Source: Shewanella psychromarinicola
Lineage (GTDB): Bacteria > Pseudomonadota > Gammaproteobacteria > Enterobacterales > Shewanellaceae
NCBI RefSeq assembly: GCF_003855155.1
Contig: NZ_CP034073.1
Location: forward strand, 496,001-560,000
Direction of reading: 5' to 3'
Length of the DNA: 64,000 bases
Shown one piece after another: positions 18,972 to 30,913 of this stretch (within the stretch, counting starts at the first letter, position 1; every line of letters begins with the position of its first letter). The notes below the pieces were generated by a model, which saw only the letters and a program-made list of their open reading frames with translations, was not told the DNA's origin and searched no databases. Position numbers and translations under genes: made by a program.

Positions 18972-21900
18972 ATGGGATCGATGACTACATCAAAGAATGG
19001 AATACTTTCTGCTTCAGAAGGTTCGGTGACAATAACTATTAACAATGAAACCAAGGAACTACAACTTGGTCAGACAGCTCCGGCAGGCGCAATAGTCGCT
19101 AGCAGTGATGAGCTTGGTTTTGTTATAACTTTTGATGACGGTACTATTTTTAATAGTGCTAATACTCCTAATGATGAATCACTCATAACACCAGCTGATA
19201 CTAATAATGATGCGATTGTTGGACAAGCAGCAGATCAACAATCTTTGGATGAAATAGAAGCCTTACAGGCATTGATTGCATCTGGCGAAGACCCAACTGA
19301 AGATTTACCAGAAACTGCCGCTGGCACCCCAACTGTCAACCAAGGTGATTCTGGTTATGTTGCTGTAACACGAGATGCTGGCGAGACAATTGCAAATGCA
19401 GGCTACGACACGACAGGACAAACTGCTGCCCCAACAGCAGTGACTCAAGAAGAAATTGTTATTGAAAATGATTCCCCATCGATTTTATTAAATGACGTCA
19501 TTACAGTTAACGAAGATCAAGTTGCTTCTGGCAATGTACTCGATAACGACAGCGATGTTGATTCAGATTTAAGCGTAGTCAGTTTTGAAGTAGATGGTCA
19601 AACCTATCCTGCAGGTACAGAAATCGAGCTTGAAGGTGGCGTGCTCGTTATCAATCCTGATGGTTCTTTTACTTTTGCTCCTAATGAAGATTGGAATGGT
19701 CAAGTTCCGGTTATTACCTATACCACCAATACTGGCATTACCGCGACACTAACGATTGAAGTTACGCCTGTTGATGATGCGTCTGTACTTGTTAATGACA
19801 GCAATAGCGTTGCAGAAGATACTGCCGCCACCGGAAACGTATTAGATAACGACAGCGATGTTGATTCAGATTTAAGCGTAGTGAGCTTTGAAGTTGACGG
19901 CCAGACTTATTCTGCCGGTACCGAAGTGACTCTGGATGACGGTGTTTTAGTTCTTAACGCTGATGGCTCGTACACGTTCACGCAAAATGAAAATTGGAAT
20001 GGCCAAGTCCCTGTCATCACCTATACCACCAATACTGGTGTTACCGCGACACTAACGATTGAAGTTACGCCTGTTGATGATGCGTCTGTACTTGTTAATG
20101 ACAGCAATAGCGTTGCAGAAGATACTGCCGCCACCGGAAACGTATTAGATAACGACAGCGATGTTGATTCAGATTTAAGCGTAGTGAGCTTTGAAGTTGA
20201 CGGCCAGACTTATTCTGCCGGTACCGAAGTGACTCTGGATGACGGTGTTTTAGTTCTTAACGCTGATGGCTCGTACACTTTTACACCAAATGAAAACTGG
20301 AATGGCCAAGTCCCTGTCATCACCTATACCACTAACACTGGTGAAACCGCGACGCTAACAATTCAAGTCACGCCTGTTAATGATGCGTCTGTACTTGTTA
20401 ATGACAGCAATAGCGTTGCAGAAGATACTGCCGCCACCGGCAATGTATTAGATAACGACAGCGATGTTGATTCAGATTTAAGCGTAGTGAGCTTTGAAGT
20501 TGACGGCCAGACTTATTCTGCCGGTACCGAAGTGACTCTGGATGACGGTGTTTTAGTTCTTAACGCTGATGGCTCGTACACGTTCACGCCAAATGAAAAT
20601 TGGAATGGCCAAGTCCCTGTCATCACCTATACCATCAATACTGGTGTTACCGCGACACTAACGATTGAAGTTACGCCTGTTGATGATGCGTCTGTACTTG
20701 TTAATGACAGCAATAGCGTTGCAGAAGATACTGCCGCCACCGGAAACGTATTAGATAACGACAGCGATGTTGATTCAGATTTAAGCGTAGTGAGCTTTGA
20801 AGTTGACGGCCAGACTTATTCTGCCGGTACCGAAGTGACTCTGGATGACGGTGTTTTAGTTCTTAACGCTGATGGCTCGTACACTTTTACACCAAATGAA
20901 AACTGGAATGGCCAAGTCCCTGTCATCACCTATACCACTAACACTGGTGAAACCGCGACGCTAACAATTCAAGTCACGCCAACTAACGACGCGCCAACCA
21001 TTGACGTGGTTGCCAATGACTTTACTGAAAACAGCGCCGTCGATGGCGATGTGGCCGCAACCTACACCACCTTTGATGAAGACGGTGATCTACTGACCGT
21101 GGACTTTACCCCAGGCAGCAATGACGACGGTTACTACGCGTTGGTCAACGGCGAAGTGGTATTAACCCAAGCCGGTGCTGACTTCGTTAACAACGGCGGC
21201 ACGCTGCCTGCGGTTGATTTAACCGTGTCCGATGGCAGCTTAACAGGTCAAGACAGTGACACTCCGGTGATCACTCCTACGAACGATGCGCCCACCATTG
21301 ACGTGGTAGCCAATGACTTTACTGAAAACAGCGCCGTTGATGGCGATGTTGCTGCAACCTACACTACCTTTGATGAAGACGGTGATCTACTGACTGTTGA
21401 CTTTACCCCTGGCAGCAATGACGACGGTTACTACGCGTTGGTCAACGGCGAAGTGGTATTAACCCAAGCCGGTGCTGACTTCGTTAACAACGGCGGCACG
21501 CTGCCTGCAATTGATTTAACCGTGTCCGATGGCAGCTTAACAGGTCAAGACAGTGACACTCCGGTGATCACTCCTACGAATGATGCGCCTACCATTGATG
21601 TTGTCGCCAATGACTTTACTGAAAACAGCGCCGTTGATGGCGATGTTGCTGCAACCTACACCACCTTTGATGAAGACGGTGATCTACTGACTGTTGACTT
21701 TACCCCTGGCAGCAATGACGACGGTTACTACGCGTTGGTCAACGGCGAAGTGGTATTAACCCAAGCCGGTGCTGACTTCGTTAACAACGGCGGCACGCTG
21801 CCTGCAATTGATTTAACCGTGTCAGATGGCAGCTTAACCGGCCAAGACAGTGACACTCCGGTGATCACTCCTACGAACGATGCGCCTACCATTGATGTTG

Positions 21901-24900
21901 TCGCCAATGACTTTACTGAAAACAGCGCCGTCGATGGCGATGTGGCCGCGACCTACAACACCTTTGATGAAGACGGTGATTCACTGACGGTGGACTTTAC
22001 TCCAGGCACCAATGACGACGGTTACTATGCGTTGGTCAACGGCGAAGTGGTGTTGACCCCAGCCGGAGCTGAGTTAGTCAACAGCGGAGGCACCTTACCG
22101 CCCGTTGATTTAACCGTGTCCGATGGCAGCCTAACCGGACAAGACAGTGATACCCCAGCGATCACGGCAATGAATGATGACTTCACTGATGCCAACGAAA
22201 CTCGCAGCATCACAGAAGACAGCCCTGAAGTGACCGGTAATGTGATTGATGGCACCAGTGACGATGGCCCTATTTCAGTCACCACCTTTACTGTCGCGGG
22301 CGATGCAACCGTGCATACCGCAGATGGAACCGATGTGGTTATTGCCGGTGTCGGTACCTTTAGCTTAACGGATGCGGGTGTATATACGTTTACCCCAGTC
22401 GCCAACTACAACGGCACGGTGCCGGTGATCACTTACACCTTAACCGATGGCTCTGGCGCCAATGACACCTCAACATTGAGCTTAACGGTCACGCCGGTGA
22501 ACGATGATTTCACTGATAACAATGAAACGCGCACCATTGCAGAAGACAGCCCTCAAGTGACCGGTAATGTGATTGACGGCACCAGTGTGGATGGCCCTAT
22601 TTCAGTCACCACCTATACTGTCGCGGGCGATACAACCGTGCATACCGCAGATGGAACCGATGTGGTTATTGCCGGTGTCGGTACCTTTAGCTTAACGGAT
22701 ACGGGTGTATATACGTTTACCCCAGTGGCTAATTACAACGGCCCCGTGCCGGTGATCACCTATGTGTTAACCGACGGCTCTGGCGCCAATGACACCTCAA
22801 CATTGAGCTTAACGGTCACGCCAGTGAACGATGATTTCACTGATAACAATGAAACGCGCACCATTGCAGAAGACAGCCCTCAAGTGACCGGTAATGTGAT
22901 TGACGGCACCAGTGTGGACGGCCCTATTTCAGTCACCACCTTTACTGTCGCGGGCGATGCAACCGTGCATACCGCAGATGGAACCGATGTGGTTATTGCC
23001 GGTGTCGGTACCTTTAGCTTAACGGATACGGGTGTATATACGTTTACCCCAGTGGCTAATTACAACGGCCCCGTGCCGGTGATCACCTATGTGTTAACCG
23101 ACGGCTCTGGCCCGACTGACACGTCTACCTTGACCATCACCGTGAGCCCAGTGAACGATAACTTCACTGACGCGAACGAAGTAATTTCAGTGGCAGAAGA
23201 CAGCGGCGCAACCACCGGCACCGTATTAACGGGCACCAGCTCAGTTGATGGTCCTGTGACCGTACACAGCTTCAGCATCGACGGCGTGACTGGCCCATTG
23301 ACCTTAGGTCAAGCGGTGATAATTGCCGGTGTCGGTAGCTTTACATTAAGCGCCAATGGCGCATACAGTTTTACTCCAGTGGCTAATTACAACGGTCCCG
23401 TGCCGGTGATCACCTATGTGTTAACCGACGGCTCTGGCCCGACCGACACCTCGACCTTGACCATCACCGTGAGCCCAGTGAACGATGATTTCACTGACGC
23501 GAACGAAGTGATTTCAGTGGCAGAAGACAGCGGCGCAACCACGGGCACTGTATTAACCGGCACCAGCTCAGTTGATGGTCCGGTGACCGTACACAGCTTC
23601 AGCATCGACGGCGTGACTGGCCCATTGACCTTAGGTCAAGCGGTGATAATTGCCGGTGTCGGTAGCTTCACATTAAGCGCCAATGGCGCATACAGCTTTA
23701 CTCCAGTGGCTAATTACAACGGTCCCGTGCCGGTGATCACCTATGTGTTAACCGACGGCTCTGGCCCGACCGACACCTCGACCTTGACCATCACCGTGAG
23801 CCCAGTGAACGATGATTTCACTGACGCGAACGAAGTGATTTCAGTGGCAGAAGACAGCGGCGCAACCACGGGCACTGTATTAACCGGCACCAGCTCAGTT
23901 GATGGTCCGGTGACCGTACACAGCTTCAGCATTGACGGCGTGACGGGCCCATTGACCTTAGGTCAAGCGGTGATAATTGCCGGTGTCGGTAGCTTCACAT
24001 TAAGCGCCAATGGCGCATACAGCTTTACCCCAGTGGCTAATTACAATGGTCCCGTGCCGGTGATCACCTATGTGTTAACCGACGGCTCTGGCCCGACTGA
24101 CACGTCTACCTTGACCATCACCGTGAGCCCAGTGAACGATAATTTCACTGACGCGAACGAAGTGATTTCAGTGGCAGAAGACAGCGGCGCAACCACCGGC
24201 ACCGTATTAACGGGCACCAGCTCAGTTGATGGTCCTGTGACCGTACACAGCTTCAGCATCGACGGCGTGACTGGCCCATTGACCTTAGGTCAAGCGGTGA
24301 TAATTGCCGGTGTCGGTAGCTTTACATTAAGCGCCAATGGCGCATACAGCTTTACTCCAGTGGCTAATTACAACGGTCCCGTGCCGGTGATCACCTATGT
24401 GTTAACCGACGGCTCTGGCCCGACCGACACGTCTACCTTGACCATCACCGTGAGCCCAGTGAACGATGATTTCACTGACGCGAACGAAGTGATTTCAGTG
24501 GCAGAAGACAGCGGCGCAACCACGGGCACTGTATTAACCGGCACCAGCTCAGTTGATGGTCCGGTGACCGTACACAGCTTCAGCATTGACGGCGTGACTG
24601 GCCCATTGACCTTAGGTCAAGCGGTGATAATTGCCGGTGTCGGTAGCTTTACATTAAGCGCCAATGGCGCATACAGCTTTACTCCAGTGGCTAATTACAA
24701 CGGTCCCGTGCCGGTGATCACCTATGTGTTAACCGACGGCTCTGGCCCGACCGACACCTCGACCTTGACCATCACCGTGAGCCCAGTGAACGATAACTTC
24801 ACTGACGCGAACGAAGTGATTTCAGTGGCAGAAGACAGCGGCGCAACCACGGGCACTGTATTAACCGGCACCAGCTCAGTTGATGGTCCGGTGACCGTAC

Positions 24901-27900
24901 ACAGCTTCAGCATCGACGGCGTTACTGGCCCATTGACCTTAGGTCAAGCGGTGATAATTGCCGGTGTCGGTAGCTTTACATTAAGCGCCAATGGCGCATA
25001 CAGCTTTACTCCAGTGGCTAATTACAACGGTCCCGTGCCGGTGATCACCTATGTGTTAACCGACGGCTCTGGCCCGACCGACACGTCGACCTTGACCATC
25101 ACCGTGAGCCCAGTGAACGATAATTTCACTGACGCGAACGAAGTGATTTCAGTGGCAGAAGACAGCCGCGCAACCACGGGCACTGTATTAACCGGCACCA
25201 GCTCAGTTGATGGTCCGGTGACCGTACAAAGCTTCAGCATCGACGGCGTTACTGGCCCATTGACCTTAGGTCAAGCGGTGATAATTGCCGGTGTCGGTAG
25301 CTTTACATTAAGCGCCAATGGCGCATACAGCTTTACTCCAGTGGCTAATTACAACGGTCCCGTGCCAGTGATCACCTATGTGTTAACCGACGGCACTGGC
25401 CCGACTGACACGTCTACCTTGACCATCACCGTGAGCCCAGTGAACGATAATTTCACTGACGCGAACGAAGTGATTTCAGTGGCAGAAGACAGCGGCGCAA
25501 CCACGGGCACTGTATTAACCGGCACCAGCTCAGTTGATGGTCCTGTGACCGTACAAAGCTTCAGCATCGATGGCGTGACGGGCCCATTGACCTTAGGTCA
25601 AGCGGTGATAATTGTCGGTGTCGGTAGCTTTACATTAAGCGCCAATGGCGCATACAGCTTTACTCCAGTGGCTAATTACAATGGTCCCGTGCCAGTGATC
25701 ACCTATGTGTTAACCGACGGCACTGGCCCGACTGACACCTCGACCTTGACCATCACCGTGAGCCCAGTAAACGATGCACCTGTTATTGATGATTACAGCA
25801 GCACAATCAATGACTCTATTGCTAATGGCATTAACGTATATGACGTTAATGATGCCAATACTGGAAATGATACTGATATCGACGGTGACACATTGTCTTA
25901 TTCTTTTGTGCTTGCTAATGGATCAAATAGTCTAATTAGCGCAGATGGTGCCTTCATCATTAATGCACAGACGGGGGTAATTTCTGTTAATGATACAACG
26001 CAAATTAACTACGACAATGGTAGCCAAATTAGCCTAACCGTTAAAACAAGTGATGGCAGCTTAACTGATACTGCAATTGTGACTTTTAATCTTAACAATG
26101 TTGATGCTATTGATGATCTTCCAGGATCATCGTATTCAGTAACCACAGGGTCAAGTACCGCTTGGGCAATCCCACAGTCTAACGGCCAAAGCCTAATGAG
26201 GATTTCAGCGCGCACAGCGGATTGTTCAATGGGCGCAGTAAACATTGAACCAGGCTCTAACAAGCTCGGTGTGGCGGGTTCGCCACGTACCTCTGATCAG
26301 GTAACAGGACAAATCGAGTATGATTCGGCTACAGGTACATCTGAAGCGATTGTTGTTGATTTTAATGGCCTAGTTAATCAGGCGACATTTAACGTCACTA
26401 ACCTATTTTCAAATGAAAATAATGGTGAGCAAGGTGTTTGGAAGGCTTATTACAATGGACAATTAGTCGCAAGTGAAACGTTTAAGACAACTTCTGGTGA
26501 TGCTGGTACCTTTAACATTAACATCGGTAATATTGTCTTTGACCAATTAGTGTTTGAAGCAACACAGACAATTAATGAAGCGACTAATGGTAGTGCCTTA
26601 ACTGACTCATCAGATTACTTCTTAACGGGCATTACAGCGTCTGGACCAGCGATTATGGGCACTTATATGGTCTCTGAAGATGGCGTACTATCCATTACAG
26701 ACACAAGCCTAGGCCTATTAAACAATGACTCTGATGCCCAAGATAATACATTTACGCTAACTGGGGTAAATGGAGCCGTCGTTACTGATGGCCAGATTGT
26801 TTTGTTAGATAGCGGCGCACAGCTAACTATTCACAGTAATGGCACTTATTCATATGACACCAACGATTCATTTGAAGTACTTACCGCTGGGCAACTTGCA
26901 ACTGATACCTTTACTTATACGGTAACGGATCAATATGGCGCTACCGACACTGCGACAGTGACGATTAACATTGTTGGCGAAGCAGACGCTAGTTCCACTT
27001 ATGTCAGCTATAACGGTAACCCTGGCAATGACATTATTGAGGGAACGCAAAGTAACGATATTATTATTAGTGATCAACAAGGCTTACAGATTGTTGCTGG
27101 TGAGAATTACAATATTGCATTTATTTTCGATACTTCCGGCAGCATGAGAGGGGTAATAGCAGAAGCGATAACTCAGCTGGAATCCGTCTTTGAATCACTC
27201 GCGAATAGTGCCACTGGCTCTCATAGTGGTATTGTTAACGTATTACTGACTAATTTTGCCACAGGTACAAATTATTCAGTGTCAGTTAACATGGACGATC
27301 CAAAAGCTGTTGAAACTTTAATGGCAAAACTTAACTCAGCTGGTGCATCAGGCTCCACAAATTATGAAGCTGGATTTGAGTCGGCAATAGACTGGTTTAC
27401 TGGTTCAGCAATCCAACAAAATGTGGGAAATAATATTTCTTATTTCATTACTGATGGTTCACCAAATGTCCAGACCGTTGATAGAGATGTATCTAAAGTA
27501 TTAATTGGCCATGACGCGACCACAAACAGTTATGTGAACTTGAGTGAACTAATAGGTACAAACTATAGTAAAGGCACAATAATTCGCTTTGATAACGAAA
27601 TTGTTGTCAATTCTAACGGTGCTGTTTATTCACCTTATACAGGCGCTAAAATTGGCCAAATTAGTTTTGATGGTAATAATAAATTCACTGGCTATACCGA
27701 TAGTGGAACAAATAGTACTAATCAAGCCGTACACACGTTCAACCTGCTCGCTGCAGTGTCTGAAGTTGAAGCGATAAGCTTAGCCAGTGCAAACGGTGGC
27801 ACCACCGTTAATGAAGCAAACTTGAAAATATACGATACAGATGGAAGCGTAAGAGCGTCAATTGATGTCTCTGATCTATCTAGTGTTATTACTGGCTCTG

Positions 27901-28652
27901 AGACACTGCAATCACAAGGTGATGATGACACAAGTGGCAATGAAGGTAATGACATTATCTTTGGTGACTTAGTCAGATTTAGCGGTTCATCAGAGCAAGG
28001 ATATGTCGCTTTACAAACTTATGTGGCCGACAAAACAGGCCAAAAAGTTGCAGATGTTGATGTTAGAGCAGTACATGATTATATTCGTGGTCATGTAAAT
28101 GAGTTTAATATCAATAATCAAAATGACGGTAACGACATTCTAAATGGTGGTACTGGTAATGATATATTATTTGGTCAGGGCGGGAACGATGTTCTCAATG
28201 GGGGCGAAGGTAATGACTTACTTATCGGTGGCCTAGGTGATGACACGCTCATTGGTGGTCTGGGTAATGACACCTTTGTATGGTCTAAGGGCGATACTGG
28301 TACAGATACGATTAAAGACTTCGAAGTTAACAATGACTCTCTTCATATCAGTGATTTATTACAAAATGAACAGAACGGTGACTTAGAGTCCTACCTTGAA
28401 TTCTCGTTCAGTAATGGCAGCACGACAATTTCTATCGATGCCGACCTTGATGGTAATGTTGACCAATTGATTGTACTTGATGGTGTAGATCTATCGCAGG
28501 AATACGCTAGCACCACTGAAGGAGTTATCATTAACGGTTTACTTAATGATGGCGCACTCATTGTTGATACTGCTACAGTCAATCCGGCCCCGTCGCCAGG
28601 AACTAACCATGCAGATCTATTTGATCAACATAATGGAAATATTATTCCTTAA
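18972..28652 (+). CDS. bpfA: Giant RTX biofilm adhesin BpfA (LapA-type)
   Basis: Cell-surface adhesin of 3226 residues, held in the outer membrane during type I secretion. In order: N-terminal retention module (1-~165) with the LapG-type cleavage motif T115-A-A-G118; five 101-residue repeats (169-673); four 99-residue repeats (674-1069); three (1070-1396) and eight (1397-2268) 109-residue repeats, all cadherin/VCBS-like; further beta-sandwich modules (2269-~2700); a vWA domain with MIDAS motif DTSGSM from D2720, GSTNYEAG and ITDGS; then RTX nonapeptides (~3051-3103) and the C-terminal export signal. ATG at 18972 with GGGAG six bases upstream is preferred to a GTG at 18945. First gene of the bpf operon. 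Repeats are strongly homogenised and richer in G+C than the flanks. Confidence 0.93.
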   Translation: MGSMTTSKNGILSASEGSVTITINNETKELQLGQTAPAGAIVASSDELGFVITFDDGTIFNSANTPNDESLITPADTNNDAIVGQAADQQSLDEIEALQALIASGEDPTEDLPETAAGTPTVNQGDSGYVAVTRDAGETIANAGYDTTGQTAAPTAVTQEEIVIENDSPSILLNDVITVNEDQVASGNVLDNDSDVDSDLSVVSFEVDGQTYPAGTEIELEGGVLVINPDGSFTFAPNEDWNGQVPVITYTTNTGITATLTIEVTPVDDASVLVNDSNSVAEDTAATGNVLDNDSDVDSDLSVVSFEVDGQTYSAGTEVTLDDGVLVLNADGSYTFTQNENWNGQVPVITYTTNTGVTATLTIEVTPVDDASVLVNDSNSVAEDTAATGNVLDNDSDVDSDLSVVSFEVDGQTYSAGTEVTLDDGVLVLNADGSYTFTPNENWNGQVPVITYTTNTGETATLTIQVTPVNDASVLVNDSNSVAEDTAATGNVLDNDSDVDSDLSVVSFEVDGQTYSAGTEVTLDDGVLVLNADGSYTFTPNENWNGQVPVITYTINTGVTATLTIEVTPVDDASVLVNDSNSVAEDTAATGNVLDNDSDVDSDLSVVSFEVDGQTYSAGTEVTLDDGVLVLNADGSYTFTPNENWNGQVPVITYTTNTGETATLTIQVTPTNDAPTIDVVANDFTENSAVDGDVAATYTTFDEDGDLLTVDFTPGSNDDGYYALVNGEVVLTQAGADFVNNGGTLPAVDLTVSDGSLTGQDSDTPVITPTNDAPTIDVVANDFTENSAVDGDVAATYTTFDEDGDLLTVDFTPGSNDDGYYALVNGEVVLTQAGADFVNNGGTLPAIDLTVSDGSLTGQDSDTPVITPTNDAPTIDVVANDFTENSAVDGDVAATYTTFDEDGDLLTVDFTPGSNDDGYYALVNGEVVLTQAGADFVNNGGTLPAIDLTVSDGSLTGQDSDTPVITPTNDAPTIDVVANDFTENSAVDGDVAATYNTFDEDGDSLTVDFTPGTNDDGYYALVNGEVVLTPAGAELVNSGGTLPPVDLTVSDGSLTGQDSDTPAITAMNDDFTDANETRSITEDSPEVTGNVIDGTSDDGPISVTTFTVAGDATVHTADGTDVVIAGVGTFSLTDAGVYTFTPVANYNGTVPVITYTLTDGSGANDTSTLSLTVTPVNDDFTDNNETRTIAEDSPQVTGNVIDGTSVDGPISVTTYTVAGDTTVHTADGTDVVIAGVGTFSLTDTGVYTFTPVANYNGPVPVITYVLTDGSGANDTSTLSLTVTPVNDDFTDNNETRTIAEDSPQVTGNVIDGTSVDGPISVTTFTVAGDATVHTADGTDVVIAGVGTFSLTDTGVYTFTPVANYNGPVPVITYVLTDGSGPTDTSTLTITVSPVNDNFTDANEVISVAEDSGATTGTVLTGTSSVDGPVTVHSFSIDGVTGPLTLGQAVIIAGVGSFTLSANGAYSFTPVANYNGPVPVITYVLTDGSGPTDTSTLTITVSPVNDDFTDANEVISVAEDSGATTGTVLTGTSSVDGPVTVHSFSIDGVTGPLTLGQAVIIAGVGSFTLSANGAYSFTPVANYNGPVPVITYVLTDGSGPTDTSTLTITVSPVNDDFTDANEVISVAEDSGATTGTVLTGTSSVDGPVTVHSFSIDGVTGPLTLGQAVIIAGVGSFTLSANGAYSFTPVANYNGPVPVITYVLTDGSGPTDTSTLTITVSPVNDNFTDANEVISVAEDSGATTGTVLTGTSSVDGPVTVHSFSIDGVTGPLTLGQAVIIAGVGSFTLSANGAYSFTPVANYNGPVPVITYVLTDGSGPTDTSTLTITVSPVNDDFTDANEVISVAEDSGATTGTVLTGTSSVDGPVTVHSFSIDGVTGPLTLGQAVIIAGVGSFTLSANGAYSFTPVANYNGPVPVITYVLTDGSGPTDTSTLTITVSPVNDNFTDANEVISVAEDSGATTGTVLTGTSSVDGPVTVHSFSIDGVTGPLTLGQAVIIAGVGSFTLSANGAYSFTPVANYNGPVPVITYVLTDGSGPTDTSTLTITVSPVNDNFTDANEVISVAEDSRATTGTVLTGTSSVDGPVTVQSFSIDGVTGPLTLGQAVIIAGVGSFTLSANGAYSFTPVANYNGPVPVITYVLTDGTGPTDTSTLTITVSPVNDNFTDANEVISVAEDSGATTGTVLTGTSSVDGPVTVQSFSIDGVTGPLTLGQAVIIVGVGSFTLSANGAYSFTPVANYNGPVPVITYVLTDGTGPTDTSTLTITVSPVNDAPVIDDYSSTINDSIANGINVYDVNDANTGNDTDIDGDTLSYSFVLANGSNSLISADGAFIINAQTGVISVNDTTQINYDNGSQISLTVKTSDGSLTDTAIVTFNLNNVDAIDDLPGSSYSVTTGSSTAWAIPQSNGQSLMRISARTADCSMGAVNIEPGSNKLGVAGSPRTSDQVTGQIEYDSATGTSEAIVVDFNGLVNQATFNVTNLFSNENNGEQGVWKAYYNGQLVASETFKTTSGDAGTFNINIGNIVFDQLVFEATQTINEATNGSALTDSSDYFLTGITASGPAIMGTYMVSEDGVLSITDTSLGLLNNDSDAQDNTFTLTGVNGAVVTDGQIVLLDSGAQLTIHSNGTYSYDTNDSFEVLTAGQLATDTFTYTVTDQYGATDTATVTINIVGEADASSTYVSYNGNPGNDIIEGTQSNDIIISDQQGLQIVAGENYNIAFIFDTSGSMRGVIAEAITQLESVFESLANSATGSHSGIVNVLLTNFATGTNYSVSVNMDDPKAVETLMAKLNSAGASGSTNYEAGFESAIDWFTGSAIQQNVGNNISYFITDGSPNVQTVDRDVSKVLIGHDATTNSYVNLSELIGTNYSKGTIIRFDNEIVVNSNGAVYSPYTGAKIGQISFDGNNKFTGYTDSGTNSTNQAVHTFNLLAAVSEVEAISLASANGGTTVNEANLKIYDTDGSVRASIDVSDLSSVITGSETLQSQGDDDTSGNEGNDIIFGDLVRFSGSSEQGYVALQTYVADKTGQKVADVDVRAVHDYIRGHVNEFNINNQNDGNDILNGGTGNDILFGQGGNDVLNGGEGNDLLIGGLGDDTLIGGLGNDTFVWSKGDTGTDTIKDFEVNNDSLHISDLLQNEQNGDLESYLEFSFSNGSTTISIDADLDGNVDQLIVLDGVDLSQEYASTTEGVIINGLLNDGALIVDTATVNPAPSPGTNHADLFDQHNGNIIP
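19314..19325 (+). other. LapG-type protease cleavage motif (TAAG) in BpfA
   Basis: Codons ACT GCC GCT GGC encode T115-A-A-G118, within the sequence [11 protein letters not shown]. LapG-family proteases cut LapA-type adhesins between the two Ala of a TAAG motif at about residue 108, so both position and sequence fit. The BpfG protease encoded downstream is the likely enzyme. Confidence 0.8.
19476..20990 (+). repeat. Type I adhesin repeats, 5 x 303 bp
   Basis: Five in-frame 101-codon units begin at 19476, 19779, 20082, 20385 and 20688. Unit 1 is divergent; units 2-5 are nearly identical. Each encodes the pattern [20 protein letters not shown] ... [13 protein letters not shown]. Confidence 0.93.
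20991..22178 (+). repeat. Type II adhesin repeats, 4 x 297 bp
   Basis: Four in-frame 99-codon units begin at 20991, 21288, 21585 and 21882. Each encodes [20 protein letters not shown] ... [12 protein letters not shown]. The fourth is the most divergent ([18 protein letters not shown]). Confidence 0.93.
22179..23159 (+). repeat. Type III adhesin repeats, 3 x 327 bp
   Basis: Three 109-codon units begin at 22179, 22506 and 22833, encoding DFTD.NETR.I.EDSP ... [11 protein letters not shown]. The third unit ends with the [17 protein letters not shown] tail typical of type IV instead of [17 protein letters not shown], so it is a hybrid. Confidence 0.93.
23160..25775 (+). repeat. Type IV adhesin repeats, 8 x 327 bp
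   Basis: Eight 109-codon units begin at 23160 and every 327 bp after. They are almost identical in DNA as well as protein. The first residue alternates Asn/Asp in the order N-D-D-N-D-N-N-N. Units 7 and 8 share VQSF for VHSF and GTGP for GSGP; unit 7 has SRATTG and unit 8 has IIVGVG. Confidence 0.95.
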
Positions 28653-28667
28653 TAACAACAAATTGAC

Positions 28668-28693
28668 TGCGTCACAGAGTATTATGTGACGCA
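28668..28693 (+). promoter_or_regulatory. Intercistronic hairpin between bpfA and rtxB
   Basis: TGCGTCACA (28668-28676) and TGTGACGCA (28685-28693) form a perfect 9-bp stem with an 8-nt loop, 15 bp after the bpfA stop. The following TATTTGCTTATTC is only a weak T-tract. It may be a leaky terminator or an mRNA-stabilising stem that sets adhesin-to-transporter ratio. Confidence 0.7.
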
Positions 28694-28735
28694 TATTTGC
28701 TTATTCTAACAATAAATATTAAGGATAATGATTAG

Positions 28736-30913
28736 GTGCCTAACCTTGCGTCTAACACAAGTGAGCAGTGGACCATTTCTGCTTCCCAACGGGTAACGGT
28801 CGATCCTTTACTCGACTGTTTAGTTTTATTAACTGAGCATTTTGGAAGCCCTTGCTCAATAGATTCCCTTGCGGCAGGTCTTCCGCTATCTGGTGCCGTC
28901 ATCACACCCGACTTAATCCCTCAAGCAGCGGCTCGAGCTGGACTATCAGCTAAATTATCACGTAAAGATTTGAATCAGATTTCTGAAATATTATTACCTT
29001 GTATCTTGTTATTAAAAGATAAAAAGGCCTGTATTCTTCGACAAATCGATCTAGAGCAAGACAAAGTCATTATTCAATTACCCGAAACGGGCGGCGAACA
29101 AACCCTGACAATTGAAGGGTTAGAAACCTTATACGTCGGCTATTTATTTCTAGTTAAACAAGATTATCGCGGTGATAAAAGTTTTGATGTTCACCTGCAT
29201 GACAGCAGTACACATTGGCTAATGCAAAGTATCAAAGACTCTGCCCCCATTTACCGAGATGCCCTTATAGCCTCAGTATTAGTTAATCTGTTTGCATTGG
29301 TTTCACCACTATTCATTATGAATGTCTATGACAAAGTAGTACCCAATCTTGCATTTGAATCACTTTGGGTTTTAGCTATAGGGGCAGGCATCGCCTATAT
29401 ATTTGACTTTATCATGCGTCAGTTACGCAGCTATTTAATCGATATTGCAGGCAAAAAAGTCGACATTATTGTTTCTTCAAAATTATTTGCCAAAGCTATT
29501 GGTATTCCGTTATCAAAACGTTCACCCAGTGTTGGTGGCATGGCCAGACAATTAGGTGAGTTTGACAGTATTCGAGAGTTTTTAACCTCAGCAACCATCA
29601 CCACACTCGTTGACCTGCCATTTGCATTGCTATTCGTGTTCATCATTTATATTGTTGCTGGCGATTTAGCCATTATTCCAGTGATTGGCAGCCTAATTAT
29701 TATTGCAGTAACCTTTTATATACAACCTAAACTAAAACTGGCAATTGAAGAAAGTAATCGCTTTTCAAGTTTAAAACATGGTCATTTGATTGAAAGTTTA
29801 ACCGCATTAGAATCAATTAAAGCCAACGGTGCCGAAGGATTAGTACAAAAAAGCTGGCAACAAATGATCGGCCATACCGCCAATTGGCAACTAAAAACCA
29901 AAAAACTGTCTAATTATGTCAGTCATATTGCTAATTTTATGGTGCAATTAACTGTTGTGCTCGTCGTGGTATTGGGCGTATATCGATTAGCTGAAAACGA
30001 AATATCCATGGGTGGGATTATTGCCGCGGTCATGCTATCAAGCCGAGCCATCGCCCCCATGGCTCAATTAGCTGGGTTAATTACCCGTGGCAATCATACA
30101 ATGAGTTCACTGCGCCAATTAGACGCGATTATGGAACAAGAAGATGAGTTTGAAGACAAAGGGAACCTAGCAAGCAAAGAACGATTTATGGGGAAAATAG
30201 AGGCTGATAATATCAGTTTTAGCTTTCCTGGTTCCGAAAAGCCCAGCTTACATCCTTTATCAATAAGTATTAATCCTGGTGAACGTATCGCCATTATTGG
30301 CCGTAATGGCTCAGGTAAAAGTACCTTAGCCAAATTACTACTAGGATTATACAAACCGACTCAAGGCAGCCTGCGCTATGACGGCCTAGATGCAGGACAA
30401 ATTCACCCTAGTGATCTTAGACGTAACTTTGGCTATCTACCTCAAGACGTCACCTTGTTTCACGGTACGATCCGCGACAATATTTTATTCGGCTCTCGTC
30501 AAGTGACTGAACATCAATTAATAAGAGCTATCCAGCTTTCTGGTGTGAGTATGTTTACTAACCTAGAATCAGAAGGTTTAGATCAACAAGTTGGCGAGGG
30601 AGGCTTGTCATTGAGCCGAGGTCAACGACAAACGGTAGCCTTAGCCAGAGCAACATTAAATGACCCATCCATATTATTAATGGATGAACCTACAGCAAGC
30701 CTTGACGCCCGAGCAGAAAAACAGTTTATTCGCTCAATGCAACTTGTTAGTCGCGATAGAACATTATTACTCATTACCCATAAGATGCATTTATTAAATC
30801 TAGTCGATCGTATTATTGTGCTCGAACGGGGTCATGTGGTGGAAGATGGTCCTAAAGAAGAAGTTCTGGCTAAACTTAATTCTGGGACAATTTCTGGAGT
30901 CCAAAACTCATGA
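28736..30913 (+). CDS. rtxB: Type I secretion ABC transporter/ATPase for the adhesin (LapB-like)
   Basis: Inner-membrane ATPase that exports BpfA. The 725-residue product has an N-terminal C39-like domain (~20-140), a six-helix ABC transmembrane region (~165-450), and an ATPase domain with Walker A IIGRNGSGKST, signature LSRGQ, Walker B ILLMDEPTASLD and switch His in LLITHK. The C39 domain looks non-proteolytic: the expected Cys-Gly is DCLVLL and the His motif is absent, as in HlyB/LapB, where it binds unprocessed substrate. The start is GTG at 28736 with AAGGA ten bases upstream. It overlaps rtxD by four bases. Confidence 0.93.
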   Translation: MPNLASNTSEQWTISASQRVTVDPLLDCLVLLTEHFGSPCSIDSLAAGLPLSGAVITPDLIPQAAARAGLSAKLSRKDLNQISEILLPCILLLKDKKACILRQIDLEQDKVIIQLPETGGEQTLTIEGLETLYVGYLFLVKQDYRGDKSFDVHLHDSSTHWLMQSIKDSAPIYRDALIASVLVNLFALVSPLFIMNVYDKVVPNLAFESLWVLAIGAGIAYIFDFIMRQLRSYLIDIAGKKVDIIVSSKLFAKAIGIPLSKRSPSVGGMARQLGEFDSIREFLTSATITTLVDLPFALLFVFIIYIVAGDLAIIPVIGSLIIIAVTFYIQPKLKLAIEESNRFSSLKHGHLIESLTALESIKANGAEGLVQKSWQQMIGHTANWQLKTKKLSNYVSHIANFMVQLTVVLVVVLGVYRLAENEISMGGIIAAVMLSSRAIAPMAQLAGLITRGNHTMSSLRQLDAIMEQEDEFEDKGNLASKERFMGKIEADNISFSFPGSEKPSLHPLSISINPGERIAIIGRNGSGKSTLAKLLLGLYKPTQGSLRYDGLDAGQIHPSDLRRNFGYLPQDVTLFHGTIRDNILFGSRQVTEHQLIRAIQLSGVSMFTNLESEGLDQQVGEGGLSLSRGQRQTVALARATLNDPSILLMDEPTASLDARAEKQFIRSMQLVSRDRTLLLITHKMHLLNLVDRIIVLERGHVVEDGPKEEVLAKLNSGTISGVQNS

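Noticed and set aside
23087..25567. Eight minus-strand reading frames of 63 codons spaced every 327 bp, and a 126-codon one at 22025-22405
   Set aside because: They are antisense shadows of the bpfA repeats: the same repeat on the other strand stays open by composition. No ribosome sites or family resemblance.
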